Positions 1 through 13,880 of a stretch of DNA of 64,000 nt are shown here, piece by piece (position 1 is the stretch's first letter; each line of letters opens with the position of its first letter). The translations under genes were made by a program, and so were the position numbers. This DNA is from Topomyia yanbarensis (taxonomy: Eukaryota > Arthropoda > Insecta > Diptera > Culicidae), in contig NC_080672.1 in assembly GCF_030247195.1 (NCBI RefSeq), forward strand, positions 162,677,839 to 162,741,838. The letters run 5' to 3'. The notes under the pieces were generated by a model. That model was not told the DNA's origin and ran no database searches. It saw only the letters and a program-made list of their open reading frames with translations.

Positions 1-43
1 ACTGTGATAAGAAAAGTGAATGTTCTTAGATCTTTGTTCTTGA
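1..43 (+). repeat. 43-bp direct repeat, left copy
   Basis: The first 43 bases recur identically at 1446-1488, after which the two copies diverge at once. The interval between them (44-1445) ends in an AATAAAA-like tail just before the second copy. This looks like an insertion flanked by an unusually long target-site duplication, but a local tandem duplication would look the same. Confidence 0.8.
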
Positions 44-189
44 CCTCTATAAATAACATTCCCGTATGCAATGAAACGCTTACATGCTCCTTTTTGACGA
101 CTCTGTGTGAGATATGCTTGCAAATTTCGCATTTTCCTCGCTGGATACTTCTTCAACAAATTAGGGCTGTTAATAGACCAAGAACATAT

Positions 190-455
190 CAGAGACAAAG
201 CTATAATGGTAGGAGATTGGAATGCACAAATTGGAAAGAAATCACTGACAGAGGAAGATGGTGTCATAGTAGGTAAATAATTAGGATTCGACAGGTGCAA
301 TGAAAATGGGGAGGAGTTTAAAATGTGTCTACACTTGCACTAATTAAACAACATCTAGAGATAGGAATGGACACAAAATTAAGGGAATTAAAACGAGATT
401 AAACACAGACCACAAACTAATCGTAGTGGCAGTTCCAACATCTGAAGGTAATTAA
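190..455 (+). pseudogene. Remnant of LINE apurinic-type endonuclease domain
   Basis: Translation from about 206 gives the motif MVGDWNAQIGK followed by a VGK..GFDRCNENGEEF-like stretch. About 200 bases on, NTDHKLIVVAV appears. These match in order the GDFNA-like motif, the NxNGExL motif and the SDHxLV motif of the endonuclease of RTE/BovB-type LINE proteins. The frame is broken by a stop within VGK*LGF and by other lesions, and no RT follows. I read it as a decayed fragment; the clade is inferred from motif style only. Confidence 0.6.
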
Positions 456-487
456 TCCTAAGGCAAAAGCAGGAAACATAATAGATA

Positions 488-510
488 TACAGGGTGTTTG
501 GTTCATGTCA
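488..510 (+). repeat. Transposon end matching the foldback element at 8.8-10.4 kb
   Basis: The segment ACAGGGTGTTTGGTTCATG matches, in reverse complement, the right end of the palindromic element at 10391-10410, and the left end at 8786-8802 in part. Similarity stops right after the end, so only a terminus, or an unrelated element with the same end, is present. Confidence 0.5.
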
Positions 511-1445
511 TTTAAAATTTTCCGCAGCTCGTCTCGACTGCTTTCCAACAATTTCTCTATCGTCAGCTTATGTTCTGTAACCGTTGGTTCCATTGCTTAG
601 GTTTTTGTTGTAAATATTATTTGTTTGTTTGTAGAACCTTCACGTTTTACATTTCTTATTTAGTACTAAATACACAACAACAGTAAGCAGGGTAGTGAAA
701 GGGTGCGTACCGCTGTAAGCTGTCAGTTCGTCTCAATGGGTAAGTGAACCACCCCATAAGGAGACGCGAGATACTGAAAATTATAAATGGTTTTCGGACA
801 ATATTTTGGAGAGAAATTAAACAGAATTTTATAAAAGGGCCAGTAGTGCATAACTCTGACCTCATTTAAAAGAAGGCGTCCGTGCGCTTCAGTTCGGTTC
901 TCACTGGTGAAGTTTATTATACCCCCCCCCCCCTTTCAGGGCGGGAAGAAAGTTTTAAAAAGTGTTGCGATCGTTCAGGTAATTTAGTATTTTACCATGA
1001 AGGAGCGATCATATTATTTAGCAACCTTGTGCTCCAAATATCTTCACCAGGACCTCTTATCGCGACTTCAAATCGTTCAGCACACGGTTCGGCCCGTGAA
1101 TCCGGGAGAATTCCGTGCCTCTCGGTGGTGGCCATTGCGGTTAGCCACGGTCACGCCGATGCTCGCCAAGGAGGGAAGACGCCTGCCTGCATCCAAGCCA
1201 GCAACACCCGCTGGTTCGTCCAACTGCCATCTGGATCACCATCGTACCGGGGCCTTCATCCGGCCAGTTTCGCCGACATCCGCGAGGGTATCTCGCCCGT
1301 CGGCTTCGTCAGCGTCGCGACGCTCATTAACGGAAGCAGCAACAGTACGGTACGTTGAGTGATAGAGTAGTGTACACGCCACAATTAGAACACAAATTAT
1401 AAATAACACCCCACACCCACACACTACAAATACACCTCAATAAAA
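511..1445. other. Unassigned insertion interior with a GC-rich block
   Basis: Bases 880-1360 are clearly GC-richer than the surroundings and carry two overlapping open frames on the plus strand (158 and 121 codons) with no recognisable domain. The block opens with CAGTTCGGTTCTCAC, a start style seen in LINE 5' ends, and the segment ends at 1445 in a short A-rich tail before the second 43-bp direct repeat. It may be a non-autonomous LINE derivative; no product can be assigned. Confidence 0.3.
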
Positions 1446-1488
1446 ACTGTGATAAGAAAAGTGAATGTTCTTAGATCTTTGTTCTTGA
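1446..1488 (+). repeat. 43-bp direct repeat, right copy
   Basis: Identical over 43 bases to positions 1-43; the flanks differ on both sides. Confidence 0.8.
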
Positions 1489-1814
1489 TCCGCGTAGCCC
1501 TTGATTACCCGGTAGCTAACTGACCCTGCGATACCAGCAATAGAGTCGCTTCTACCGTAGAGCCTTGTTAAACGTTCAGTCACAGTTCTGCAATAAATAA
1601 ACGAATGTAAGAAGATACATAAAAAAGCATTGCTTACCTACTAAAATAATCAGTAACTCCGACGGTAAATCCAGCTCATTTAAAATAACTGACGCAAATT
1701 GTTCCTGTTCGGCCATCTTGAGAATGAATTTTCAAAACGTATTGAATATAATGTTTATGTGTCTCGCTATTAGGTTCTTTACTGGCACAGTTAACCTCAC
1801 TTTTCTTGACATTT

Positions 1815-1917
1815 CGCTTGTACTGTTTACATGGACTTAGAAAAATTTGTGGACGACTAGATTCGCTCGAAGAAAATCGTAAAGAATTTTTCTAAGTCCA
1901 TGTAAACAGTACAAGCG
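1815..1917. mobile_element. Hairpin MITE-like element, 33-bp perfect arms
   Basis: Bases 1815-1847 are the exact reverse complement of 1885-1917, separated by a 37-base loop. Similarity continues imperfectly outside the arms (GACATTTCG against CGGACTGTC). There is no coding capacity. A transcript would fold into a long hairpin, so it is either a tiny inverted-repeat transposon or a small-RNA hairpin. Confidence 0.65.
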
Positions 1918-2900
1918 GACTGTCAAAAATGAACTTTCAGTTCATTTGTGACGTCAGCGTAAAGTATTCAACTGGGAGGGAGAAACAGACTCAATAAATG
2001 TGAATGTCATAGCCAGCCAGAACGAAACTGTCACTCCGAGCCACAAAAAAGTGTTCATCGAGGAAATGAGAGTATTGTTATCATATGCTTGCTTGAAAAT
2101 GTTTCCGAACGATGAATTTCCTTGATTTTTTGTCTAGATTGGGTGTAGCAGTAAATATTATTAAAGTTTTTTTGTGATTTTAATGCCATTTTGAAATTAG
2201 CCAGATAGATTTTTCGGTAATCCGTGCTGCCACAATCAAATAAATTGTATTTCTATGTACGAAAGTTTCGAGCATCGTTTTAAGACAATATTGCGATCTT
2301 GCTATAATGTAAAATAAACGCTAATTTTATATGAAAATTTCAAATAATATTTACATTTTAAGCTCAATGAACTACGCCTAAAATATATTTTATGCTTGTT
2401 ATAAAACCAGTTATGGAAATGTGACGACGATGTAAATGTTCTCTACTCCAAGAAATGGGAATATGGAATCAAAAAATATGCTGTGACGTGCACGTTTTTT
2501 GGTAATTCAAAAATACTTTTTGGTTTAAAATAATGTATATCATCTTTCTATTTAAAACATGTCATAAAAGCTATTTTCATATCTATAGTAAAGACAAGTA
2601 ATAATGGTGTAAATCGTGCGAAGAAAGTTTTAAAAATTTGTGACTGATTTAACAATTTTAGAATGAGTGATACCTTGCTAGTCAGATTTGATGGTTCTCC
2701 AGTTTAAAGTTTCTTTTGAGAGTATACAGCGAAAATGAAAATCATCAACGGCTTAGATGCATGCTAATAAATATAAACAAAGTTTCGAAAAAAAATTGGC
2801 AAGTTACTTCGACGTGAAGTTTGACATCGACATAATATTTTTAACGTTCGGGTGCTCATGCAGCTTAATCTGATGATCAGAATCATGAAAAAATTCCATT
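1918..2900. other. AT-rich sequence with no recognisable feature
   Basis: No gene, terminal inverted repeat or RNA gene could be seen here. A TGACGTCA octamer occurs near 1950 without promoter context. Confidence 0.5.
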
Positions 2901-2907
2901 TCTATCT

Positions 2908-3095
2908 ATTAGTTAAAATCTTACACTTCGAAAGTTATTTGCAAAATAACCTTGGCTAAATTTGACAGTTCGACGGTTATCACATACTTCTTGTTTCTAG
3001 CAAATTTGGCCAGCATAACAGCCTATTCATCAGAATCAAATTTGCAACAAAAATATAATAGAGATGAACGTACTACCAAATACGTTTTTCATTGC
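2908..3095. repeat. Two abutting transposon fragments
   Basis: About 2908-2970 matches the subterminal part of the inverted-repeat element at 31264-31782. About 2975-3090 matches 11283-11403 in inverted orientation with few differences. The 74-codon open frame here is a by-product of these repeats. Confidence 0.6.
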
Positions 3096-3449
3096 AACCA
3101 GTTCCAACAAGCTGTTATTACTAGATTCATTATATTTTGTCTGAAATCTGCGAATTTAAGAAATTTTGAAAAATAATTATGCAATATGCTATAATTATTG
3201 TACGAAGCTGTCAAAGTCATTGCTAAAATCAAATATGTAATTCAGCAATTTTCTTTGCACCTCTACCAATATTTTCCTGTTCCGATGACATGGTGAAGGG
3301 GTAAAACACTTCCACACTGGTTCTAGAGGAACACATTACGAGCACAGTCTACAGACACGAGAATAGTCGATGTTCTCTATCAGAAAAAATTCGAAAAGAT
3401 TTTGCTCGACATGAATGCTATAAACAAGTCATATCGATGGTGGGTTTAT

Positions 3450-3760
3450 TGAAGTAACCAAAAGTCGCCATATTGGATCGATTGCAAAATGTCCTCAATC
3501 ATCAGTTTACGTCAACTACTGACCAGGACTACTTGTACTTGCAAAAGCGATGTAGACATATATTGATTATGGTTTCGCTTTAGTGGTTACCGAAAAACCG
3601 CCATCTTTGTTTTCATGATGGTCTAAATTCATAAATTCCGGTGTTTTATGACTATTTTAAATGATACCCATATTGATAGTTGTTTTCACTGTTTCTTGGT
3701 AACCAAAGGCCGTCATCTTGGATTTCAAATAGGCCTCACCTCTTTTTAAATGGTATCCAT
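3450..3760. repeat. Diverged tandem repeat with GTAACC...CGCCAT motif
   Basis: Three diverged units with the motif GTAACCAAAAGTCGCCAT or close variants begin near 3453, 3586 and 3698, spaced about 113-133 bases. The motif is followed by TTGGAT or a similar hexamer in two of the three. No coding potential. Confidence 0.45.
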
Positions 3761-4063
3761 GTTGCCCTCATCTCTGATTTTAAAATGACTTTAACCATCG
3801 AGCTTTAACTTGAGCTTGACTTTATACGACCACCCCTGGCTGCCACTCCGTTATCGATCTGGACTAGCTGAAGTTGCACAGGGAATCAGAAGGTAATTAT
3901 GCTTGGGATTAGGAAAACATCTTTCAATGTGCAACTCTTGGTAATCGTAGTAATCGAACGCCTTTGAGTATAGATGTGTTTTTACGGTCCGCAGTTAATT
4001 GTTATTTATTTATCTTTCTACCGTCGCGCGTGTGTTCAATCCTATTAAACAACGGTTATCATA

Positions 4064-5520
4064 ATGAGCTGCAGTGTGACATCTTGTAATATCAGCGATG
4101 ATCGTTTCTTGTGGCAGTGTGAATTCTGCAGAAAATGTTACCATGCAGCTTGTGTAGGAGTCCAGCGAAATCAAGAATTTATCTCGCACTTCATGATTCC
4201 CCTGTGTGCAGATTGCCAGCATAATCTAAAGGTAGGCATAGACACACGAAAAGTGCTGTACCAACAGGAAAAATTATTTGAATCTATAACTACGCAAACG
4301 GACTGCAACTTACAAATAGCAGCCGACATAAAAAAGTTCAATTCAATTGTTGACTTATTCGAAAATGTTGAGCTGCAGCTTAAAGAATCAGTGGCGAATG
4401 TGAACATAAACACATCGTCGCAAGTGTCAAATGCTGTATCGGCACTATCGCAGGCCATTGACAGTAATTCTTTTAATAAGGCCGATGAGCTGGTCACGCT
4501 GAAAAACCATATCATATCACTATTAAACATATCTATGGGATCCACAAAAAACACATTGAAGAGTATGTAAATGATCTCACTGCCGATTTGACCAGAGAAT
4601 TGAAAAAAATCTGCAGCGAAGTTCAGAACTTGAGCACCCTTATCATAGATATGGCAGCTCATTGCAATGAACTACCTGAGTGAATCGCGTCCTACACGTG
4701 AAGTTTTAGACGAAGTGAAAATTATAACAAATTCAGTTGGCAGTGACATTCTCAAAGAAGTACAATCTCTTGCCGGCTCAATTAACACTTTGGATAGCAG
4801 TATACGCGATGCTTGTGTGCCACCAGCGGGCCCCAGCTTGATGGACGAATTAAATGCCCAATCAACAAAATCGGGTGACTCAGGTCACCGTTCCACTGCC
4901 GAAGCCACTGAAGGGTGGCGCTTTTTGGGTTCGAAGAAAGTGTGGCGCTCTGACTGGACGGAGTACGACACACGTAATCAGCGTAGAATTCAACAGCAAA
5001 AGATGAAAGATAGGGCGATGGCATGAAGAAAAGCTAATAAAAAGCAGTTGCATCGGGTAATAAATGATCGCAATAAAAACAGACACCAACGTAGCCGTAA
5101 TACTAATGAGACAAATAAACATCAGATATCCAGAAGCAGTTATTATAACTATAACCTCAATGACAACAACAATAGCAACAACAATAGCAACAATAATCGT
5201 AACAACAATCGCAACAACAATAGCAGCAATAATCGCAACAACAACAACAATACGCAATGCGGTCGTCCAACAGCTGGCAACTCTCTTCCCCGGGATAAGG
5301 ATCTACTTGCGGCGGCAAGGGTGCAATTCTCTAGGCCTTCGTTTGAAAATCAGCGTGGTATCAGGTTTCAACGTGGTGAAACACTGAATCCATACCCGGT
5401 TGTACATCAATTTAACTCAACTTTCGCACCAGATAGGTTTGTAACCCCCGTCCTGACGAATTCCTTTTCTCAGCGCTGTTCAGCTTGTTCCTGTGAGCAT
5501 TCGTGTTTTCGTCCAACCTA
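4064..5520 (+). pseudogene. CR1-like LINE ORF1 (PHD-finger protein), frameshifted
   Basis: The first frame (4064-4570, 168 codons) starts at a clear ATG and opens with a Cys/His array (C3, C8, C21, C24, H-x2-C, then CADC near residue 50) typical of a PHD finger. A hydrophilic, probably coiled-coil stretch follows. The reading then shifts frame near 4530-4570, again near 4675 (frame 4667-5026) and again near 5030 (frame 5048-5521), which contains an Asn-rich low-complexity run. PHD-type ORF1 proteins are known from CR1-group LINEs, where ORF1 binds the element RNA. ORF1 lies directly upstream of ORF2 with a few bases of overlap. At least three frame breaks make it non-functional. Confidence 0.75.
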
Positions 5521-8513
5521 ACGCACTCTTCAGAGGCAGACCATGACGAACCGGTTACGGATGAAAACGGATCAATAGTTTTGCATGATATTTCTAAGTA
5601 TGACAAATTGCCATTAACTTTATCAGAAACGCTTTCAGAAATTTTGATATATTGTCAAAATTTTAATCGTATGCAGAGCGCATCTAAAATGAGCAAAATC
5701 TATAGTAATGTATTGAGCTCCTCTTATTCTGTTATTTTAGGCACTGAAACAAGTTGGAACGATAGCATAAAAAGTGAGGAAATTTTTGGTAGTGGCTTTA
5801 ACGTATTCAGAGACGACCGAAATCTTTTAGAATCTCAAAAGAAGTCTGGTGGAGGAGTTCTTATAGGCGTTTCGGCTCAATTTAATTCTGAAATTCTTCC
5901 CACAGTGAAGTTTAAAGAATTTGAACATGTGTGGGTTAAAGCGAACATTTCAGGTGAAATACATGTTTTTGCCTCTGTATATTTCCCACCAGAGCATGCT
6001 AATATATCATCGTATGAAGCCTTTTTCAAAATTGCTGAACAAATTTTATTTGAACTTCCGGTCGAGGTCAAAGTTCACATTTACGGAGACTTTAACCAGC
6101 GCAATGCCGATTTTATTCCGGATTCTGAAAATGAAAATATTCTAATCCCAGTCATAGGAGAAAACGAAACATTGAATTTCATCTTTGACAAAACTGCTAG
6201 CATAGGATTAAATCAAATAAATCATGTAAAAAATCAACAGAATTGCTATCTTGACCTTTTATTTACAAACACTCAGGATGATTTCTGTGTATCTGAATCT
6301 TTGGCTCCTTTGTGGAAAAATGAAGCTTTTCATACTGCTATTGAATTTTCTTTGTTCATCCATAAAAATCAAGAACCCAACGTCTATGACTTTGAGGAAG
6401 TCTTTGAATACCATAAAGCTAATTATGACAATATCAGACGGAAGGTAGGTAATGTCGACTGGCAAAATACTCTTAGGAATGAAGCGAATATTGGACGTAT
6501 TTTACAAAATAATTTTCGAAATTATTCATGAAGAGGGATTAAGAAGAAAAGACGACACGGTAGTTCGAAGCATCCTATTTGGTACAATAGGCAAATTAAA
6601 AATCTGAAAAATAGGAAACAAAAAGCCCACAAGCTATACAAGAAAAATCAAAATAACGAGCACTTGGAACAATATCTCGACATTTGCGATAAACTAAATA
6701 TTGCCATAGATTCTGCACTTGCGGATTACAACTCCAAAACTGAACAGCAGATTAAATCCAGTCCAAAGAATTTTTTTAACTACGTCAAAACTAAATTAAA
6801 ATCAGAGAATTTCCCATCAACAATGCACTTGGATGACAACGTACATAATAGCCCGAAAGAAATCTGCAACCTATTTGCAACATTCTTCCAAGAAATATGT
6901 ACAACTTTTTCTGAACAAGACCGCGATCGCGATTATTTTGCTTTTCTTCCAGATTTTCCTATGGATATTGGTGTCAGTCATGTCATAGTGGAGGACATTT
7001 TCAATGCTCTAAACCATTTGGATTCATCAAAAGGTGCTGGCCCTGATGGAATTCCACCATTATTTATGAAAAACCTAGCAACCCAGCTTACAACTCCATT
7101 GTTCTGGCTCTTTAATATGTCTTTACAATCTGGAGAGTTTCCCAAAGCATGGAAGAGTTCTTTCTTAGTACCTATATATAAATCTGGGAAAAAATCTGAC
7201 GTTCGCAATTATCGTGGAATAGCCATAATCTCCAGCATTCCGAAACTTTTTGAATCAATCATTAACGAAAAAATATTTCTTCAAATAAAAAAAACAGAAT
7301 TACTAACCTCCAACATGGCTTCTTCAAAGGTCGTTCGACCTCAACAAATTTACTAGAATTTATTAACTATTCACTGATTGCAATGGACAATGGAAACTAC
7401 GTGGAAGCACTTTACACAGACTTTAGTAAAGCATTTGATCGAATCGACATCCCAATGTTACTTTATAAATTATAAAAGATGGGAATTGAGCCTGAGCTGC
7501 GTACGTGGTTAGAATCATATCTATCCAACCGCCAGCAAATAATCAAATTCAAAGGAAAGCAATCTAATCCAATTGAAGTCACTTCAGGAGTTCCACAAGG
7601 CTCTCATTTAGGACCTCTATTGTTTATTTTATATGTGAACGATATTTCCTTCCTTCTCAAAAAACTGAAAGTACTAATCTATGCCGATGACATGAAACTT
7701 TACTTGGAGATAAGAAATGCCGAGGATATTGATACATTCCAAAACGAAATTCTAGTTTTCCACACGTGGTGTCAAAAAAGCCTCCTACAGCTAAACGTGA
7801 AAAAATGCCATTCAATCACTTTTAGTCGAAAACGACAAACATCGAATGTTGTGATTACCTTAGGAAGACAGACTGTAGCAAAATGTGAAAGAATTAGGGA
7901 TTTAGGCGTTATATTAGATTCCAAGTTAAATTTTATTGATCATTATAACACAATTATTCACAAAGCTAACAACATGCTCAGTTTTATAAAACGCTTTAGT
8001 TATCATTTTGTAGATCCATATACAATCAAAACATTATATATTGCTTATGTTAGGTCGATATTGGAATATTGCAGCATCGTTTGGTGCCCTTTTTCAAGCA
8101 CACATGAAGAAAGAATAGAATCTGTACAAAAACAATTCATATTATTTGCCCTTCGTAAACTAGGTTGGATAGCATTTCCTCTGCCATCTTATGAAGCACG
8201 CTGCATGCTTATCAATATACAAACATTGAAGGAACGTCGTGAATTTGCAATGCTTTCGTTCATTAATAATATCGTCTCGCATCGTATTGATTCAGCCGAA
8301 ATTTTATCCAAATTGAACTTTTATGCACCTTCTCGACAGCTACGAAACCGAAGCATATTCTCAATAACTCCATATCGCACAAATTATGCAAAATATGGCC
8401 CTATAAATCGAATGATGGCTGTTTATAACCGCTCTTGCGAATCAATTGATTTTACAATGTCCAAACTAAAACTCACACAATATTTTATACATAAAAGAAA
8501 TTCTAACGCGTAA
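5503..8513 (+). pseudogene. CR1-like LINE ORF2: endonuclease plus reverse transcriptase, broken
   Basis: Bases 5503-6531 encode an exonuclease/endonuclease/phosphatase-type domain: QNFNRM, TETSW, YGDFNQ, LDLLFTN and a final FHTAIEF in place of the usual SDH motif. After a frame break near 6531-6555, 6560-7356 encodes the RT N-terminus (SSKGAGPDGIPPLF, NYRGIAI). Frame shifts again near 7320, and the next segment carries QHGFFKGRST and the catalytic TDFSKAFDR, ending at an in-frame TAA (7473-7475). The last frame, 7479-8513, has SGVPQGSHLGPL, the catalytic YADD and the clade-typical C-terminus. The protein would nick target DNA and prime reverse transcription. Three or four lesions make this copy dead. 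The 3' end is followed within 60 bases by a (TA)n tract. Confidence 0.88.
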
Positions 8514-8562
8514 GAAAATTATTCTGTAAAAGCTGAAATTGTTTTATTTATAATAAAATTAC

Positions 8563-10778
<2,216 letters not shown>

Positions 10779-10859
10779 TAAATAAGAAAAATGTAAACAT
10801 TACTGTAACTATACCAGTCTACATCGATTGACGAAATAAATAAATAAATAAAAAAATAA

Positions 10860-11282
10860 ATCCTAAAGTGTTTATTGATCAAAACCGGCATCGGCCAGGC
10901 CCGAAAGTAGATCGCAGAAGGAACGTTCGTCCGGCTTACAGCAAGTGCTTTTGCTAGAGGCCGTATATACTACTGCGTACTCCACAAGTATCACGGGAGG
11001 AGGACATTTGTTAGTAACTAGATATCGACCCATCAACTCATGGACCGGAAACCAACGGCCTTACATCCCTTCCGGAGGAAGAATTTTCAGAAAAATCTCT
11101 ACGACTTCGGCTGATTTGAACCCAGACCAACTGGGATGGGTGGCTGTCACGCTTACCACTCAACCAACTGCGCCTTCGTTTAAAATGACTTTAACCATCG
11201 ATTTCCGTTATCTATCATCTTGGACCTTTAACGAGTTCGACCTTTTACTCTTAAGACAAGACAAGGCAACTAGTAATACGAT
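10860..11282. other. Unassigned sequence with a 129-codon open frame
   Basis: An open frame runs from 10945 to 11334 on the plus strand but resembles no family I know. The stretch around 11181-11201 repeats bases 3781-3801 in direct orientation, so this is probably part of an old repeat. No function proposed. Confidence 0.3.
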
Positions 11283-11403
11283 TTCTGTATATTTCTGTAT
11301 TTTGATAGTACGGCCATCTCTATATAAATTTTAGTGGCAAATTTGATTCTGATAAATAGGCTGTTATGCTGGCCAAATTTGCTAGAAACATGTAGTATGT
11401 GAT
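11283..11403. repeat. Inverted copy of the repeat at 2975-3090
   Basis: The reverse complement of this segment matches 2975-3090 with scattered differences, including the shared stretch GCAAATTTGGCCAGCATAAC. Together the copies flank about 8.2 kb holding the CR1-like LINE and the foldback element. Confidence 0.65.
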
Positions 11404-12249
11404 AAAAATGTTGGATTGATTAGTTCCATTTTGGAAAATTAAGAGTTAATAAAACGGTCATTATTATGTGCTATAATAAGCAATATATCTAAATATGACA
11501 AAGAAATTGGCTGCACTGCCAACCTCGCTAGCTGCATACAGTCATCTGTCAACAATCATTCAGCAGGATAAAAGAAAGGTGAGAAACTAAAAATACAGAG
11601 ACAACTGCTCCAAGATTAGGAGAAAGAAAGGGTCGGTACATTTGTCATTTTTCAGTGAATTTGTTTAAACTTGTAAAATTAAGCATGCCCACCGGGCCGC
11701 TGGTGGTAAACATAATCATCCGGACGAGCATCCCGGTTCTTTGGCGCACGGTGAAAAGAGAGAAAAGGCCGGCTTTTACATTTTTATCTCGAAACTACTG
11801 ATAAAAAATAATTATTACCAAATCAAAACAATGCTCGAAAAAATGACAACCTCACTCATACAGAGAAAAAATGTTCCTACCTGTATCCGTCTTGAGTTGT
11901 CTCGTCTTATCATAGCCTTTACCCTATATGTATTTATTATCTTGGTCGGAGTTATTTTCATCTCAGTGAGTGTTCATTCATAATCATTTGTGAGTGGTTC
12001 ATTGGAATGGTTCACTTCCATTAACTGAGACCATGCTAATGTGAGGTAGGTTTTCAATAGAAACTAAACAGGCAAAAACGTCAAATGACCAGAACCTGTT
12101 ATTCAATTGACAGTGAACTCTGAGCGAGTCAAACGAAGACGGCAGCAGAACTCAACTGATATAGTGGTGGTATGCTTACAGTGAAAGGCTCGCAGTTTCA
12201 ATTGAAACGAATATTTTCGTTTGAAATTGATATTTTACCGCACTGGCAG
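11404..12249. other. No recognisable feature
   Basis: AT-rich non-coding sequence with an 80-codon frame (11741-11983) of no recognisable content. Nothing further can be supported. Confidence 0.4.
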
Positions 12250-12264
12250 GTTGCCTTTGATTTT

Positions 12265-12700
12265 TCAAAGAAACAATGCCTGTTCAGTTCTCCATCTGTC
12301 CTCTATTTCATTGCGCAGCAATTCATAGACGTTGTGCTTAATGTCTGATCCCGGTGCTTCGTTTGTTAGCAGTGTGCTTCTCCTACCGAGTGCTGCGAGG
12401 CGGTCTGCTTCATGGTTGCCGTTTATTCCACAGTGACAGGGGATCCAACAGAACGTTGTTCTATCATCACTAACATTCTCTATTGAGTGGATCCAAAAGT
12501 GTTTCGAAGATCCTTTTTCCAAGGCGGATAGCACACTAGCTGAGTCTGTAAACAGTACAACTGATAGGTTTGTACTCGACGAGTGTTGAGTCAATACCGC
12601 GTGAATGGCTGCTGCGTCGGCAGAAAAGATGGAGTAGGTGCTAGGTAACTGGTAGCAGGTCCCCACGTCGTTACATATAATGGCTATCCTTATGGCCGTT
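12265..12700 (-). pseudogene. I-clade LINE RNase H domain
   Basis: The minus-strand frame contains the RNase H signatures in order: FSADAAAI (the usual acidic Glu position reads Asp-Ala), FTDSASVLSAL with the catalytic Asp, and CWIPCHCGINGNHEADRLA with the His and final Asp. The domain degrades RNA in the RNA-DNA hybrid during retrotransposition. It sits at the C-terminal end of ORF2, and the frame is lost upstream of about 12700. Confidence 0.85.
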
Positions 12701-12962
12701 TCGCATTTGGATCCGCTGTGTAAATTACCTTGTGTTCCTTGTACTTCGTGTTCAAGGTTTCGTTAAATATTGCGATTACTTTTTGGGGTGGGTCTCCGGC
12801 TTTCAGTATATTTTTATAGACCAATCGATTGTGCGGCTTCTACGATTCCATCCTCGATCCCAGACAGTAGGGAATCGAGCGATTGGAGGGTGGGTAATTG
12901 AGGGAAAGATTTTAAAATGTTTCCAGAGACAGTAATCGTGGGGTCGTAGTTGCCTTCCGTTT

Positions 12963-13596
12963 TTTTTTCTTTATTTATTTATTAACAGATTAAGGCCAAA
13001 GTGGCCTGTGCCGTATACAAAAGATTCCTCCATTCCACTCGGTCCATGGCTGCGCGTCGCCAGCCACGCAGTCTGCGAAGGGTCCGCAAATCGTCTTCCA
13101 CCTGGTCGATCCATCGTGCTCGCTGCGCGCCACGTCTTCTTGTACCGGTCGGATTGCAATTGAGAACCGTTTTCACCGGGCTATTGTCCGACATTCTGAC
13201 TACGTGCCCGGCCCACCGTAGTCGTCCGATTTTCGCGGTATGACAGATGGGCGGCTCCCCCAACAGCTGATGCAACTCATGGTTCATTCGCCGTCTCTAT
13301 GTGCCGTCTTCCATCTGCACTCCACCGTAGATGGTACGCAGCACTTTCCGTTCGAAGACACCAAGTGCGCGTTGGACCTCCACGAGCATGGTCCAGGTCT
13401 CGTGCCCGTAGAGAACTACCGGTCTAATCAGCGTCTTGTAGATGGTCAACTTCGTACGACGGCGAACTCTGTTCGACCGAAGTGTCTTGCGGAGGCCAAA
13501 GTAAGCACGATTTGCTGCCACGATGCGTCTACGAATCTCTCTGCTGGTATCATTGTCGGCGGTCACCAGTGAGCCCAAGTACACAAACTCCGTTTT
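12963..13596 (-). mobile_element. 5'-truncated RTE-like LINE inserted in the I element
   Basis: On the minus strand, 13584-13297 and 13287-12982 encode in two frames the C-terminal part of an RT protein: YKTLIRPVVLYGHETW, LRWAGHVVRMSDN, TRRRGAQRARWIDQVEDDL. This tail is typical of RTE-type and related LINE proteins. The 3' end is A/T-rich with (AAAT)n on the minus strand. The sequence TCCG followed by 8-9 T and CT occurs at both junctions, a target-site duplication of about 14 bp. A frameshift separates the two pieces. Confidence 0.8.
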
Positions 13597-13691
13597 TTTT
13601 CTGGAAACGCTGTTTTTCGAATTGTGGATAAGGCTACGATTGCATTGAAAGGTGGGACCCCTGCTTCAATACATCTGCTTAATGCGGGGTA

Positions 13692-13880
13692 CTACACACA
13701 GAAAAAAAAATATTGGTAAAAGTAAGAGTGTTCCGCTCTTAGCAAAAAACAACCAACGCCAACTATTAGCACAGACTAAAAACAAAAGTTTTATTTTTAA
13801 ACAAAGAGTATGCGTTGGTTGTTTTTTGCTAAGAGTGAAAAACTCTTATTTTTTACCAACATTTTTTTTTCTGTGTGTAG
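13692..13880. mobile_element. MITE, 189 bp, about 70-bp inverted repeats, GTA duplication
   Basis: The element begins CTACACACAGAAAA and ends TTTTCTGTGTGTAG. The arms pair for about 70 bases, including GCGTTGGTTGTTTTTTGC on the inner side. It is flanked by GTA at 13689-13691 and 13881-13883. There is no coding capacity. The clean ends show recent movement into the decaying I element. The superfamily is not clear from a 3-bp duplication alone. Confidence 0.85.

Noticed and set aside
882..1362. 158- and 121-codon frames in the GC-rich block
   Set aside because: They overlap in different frames, show no domain, and high GC content alone lengthens open frames.
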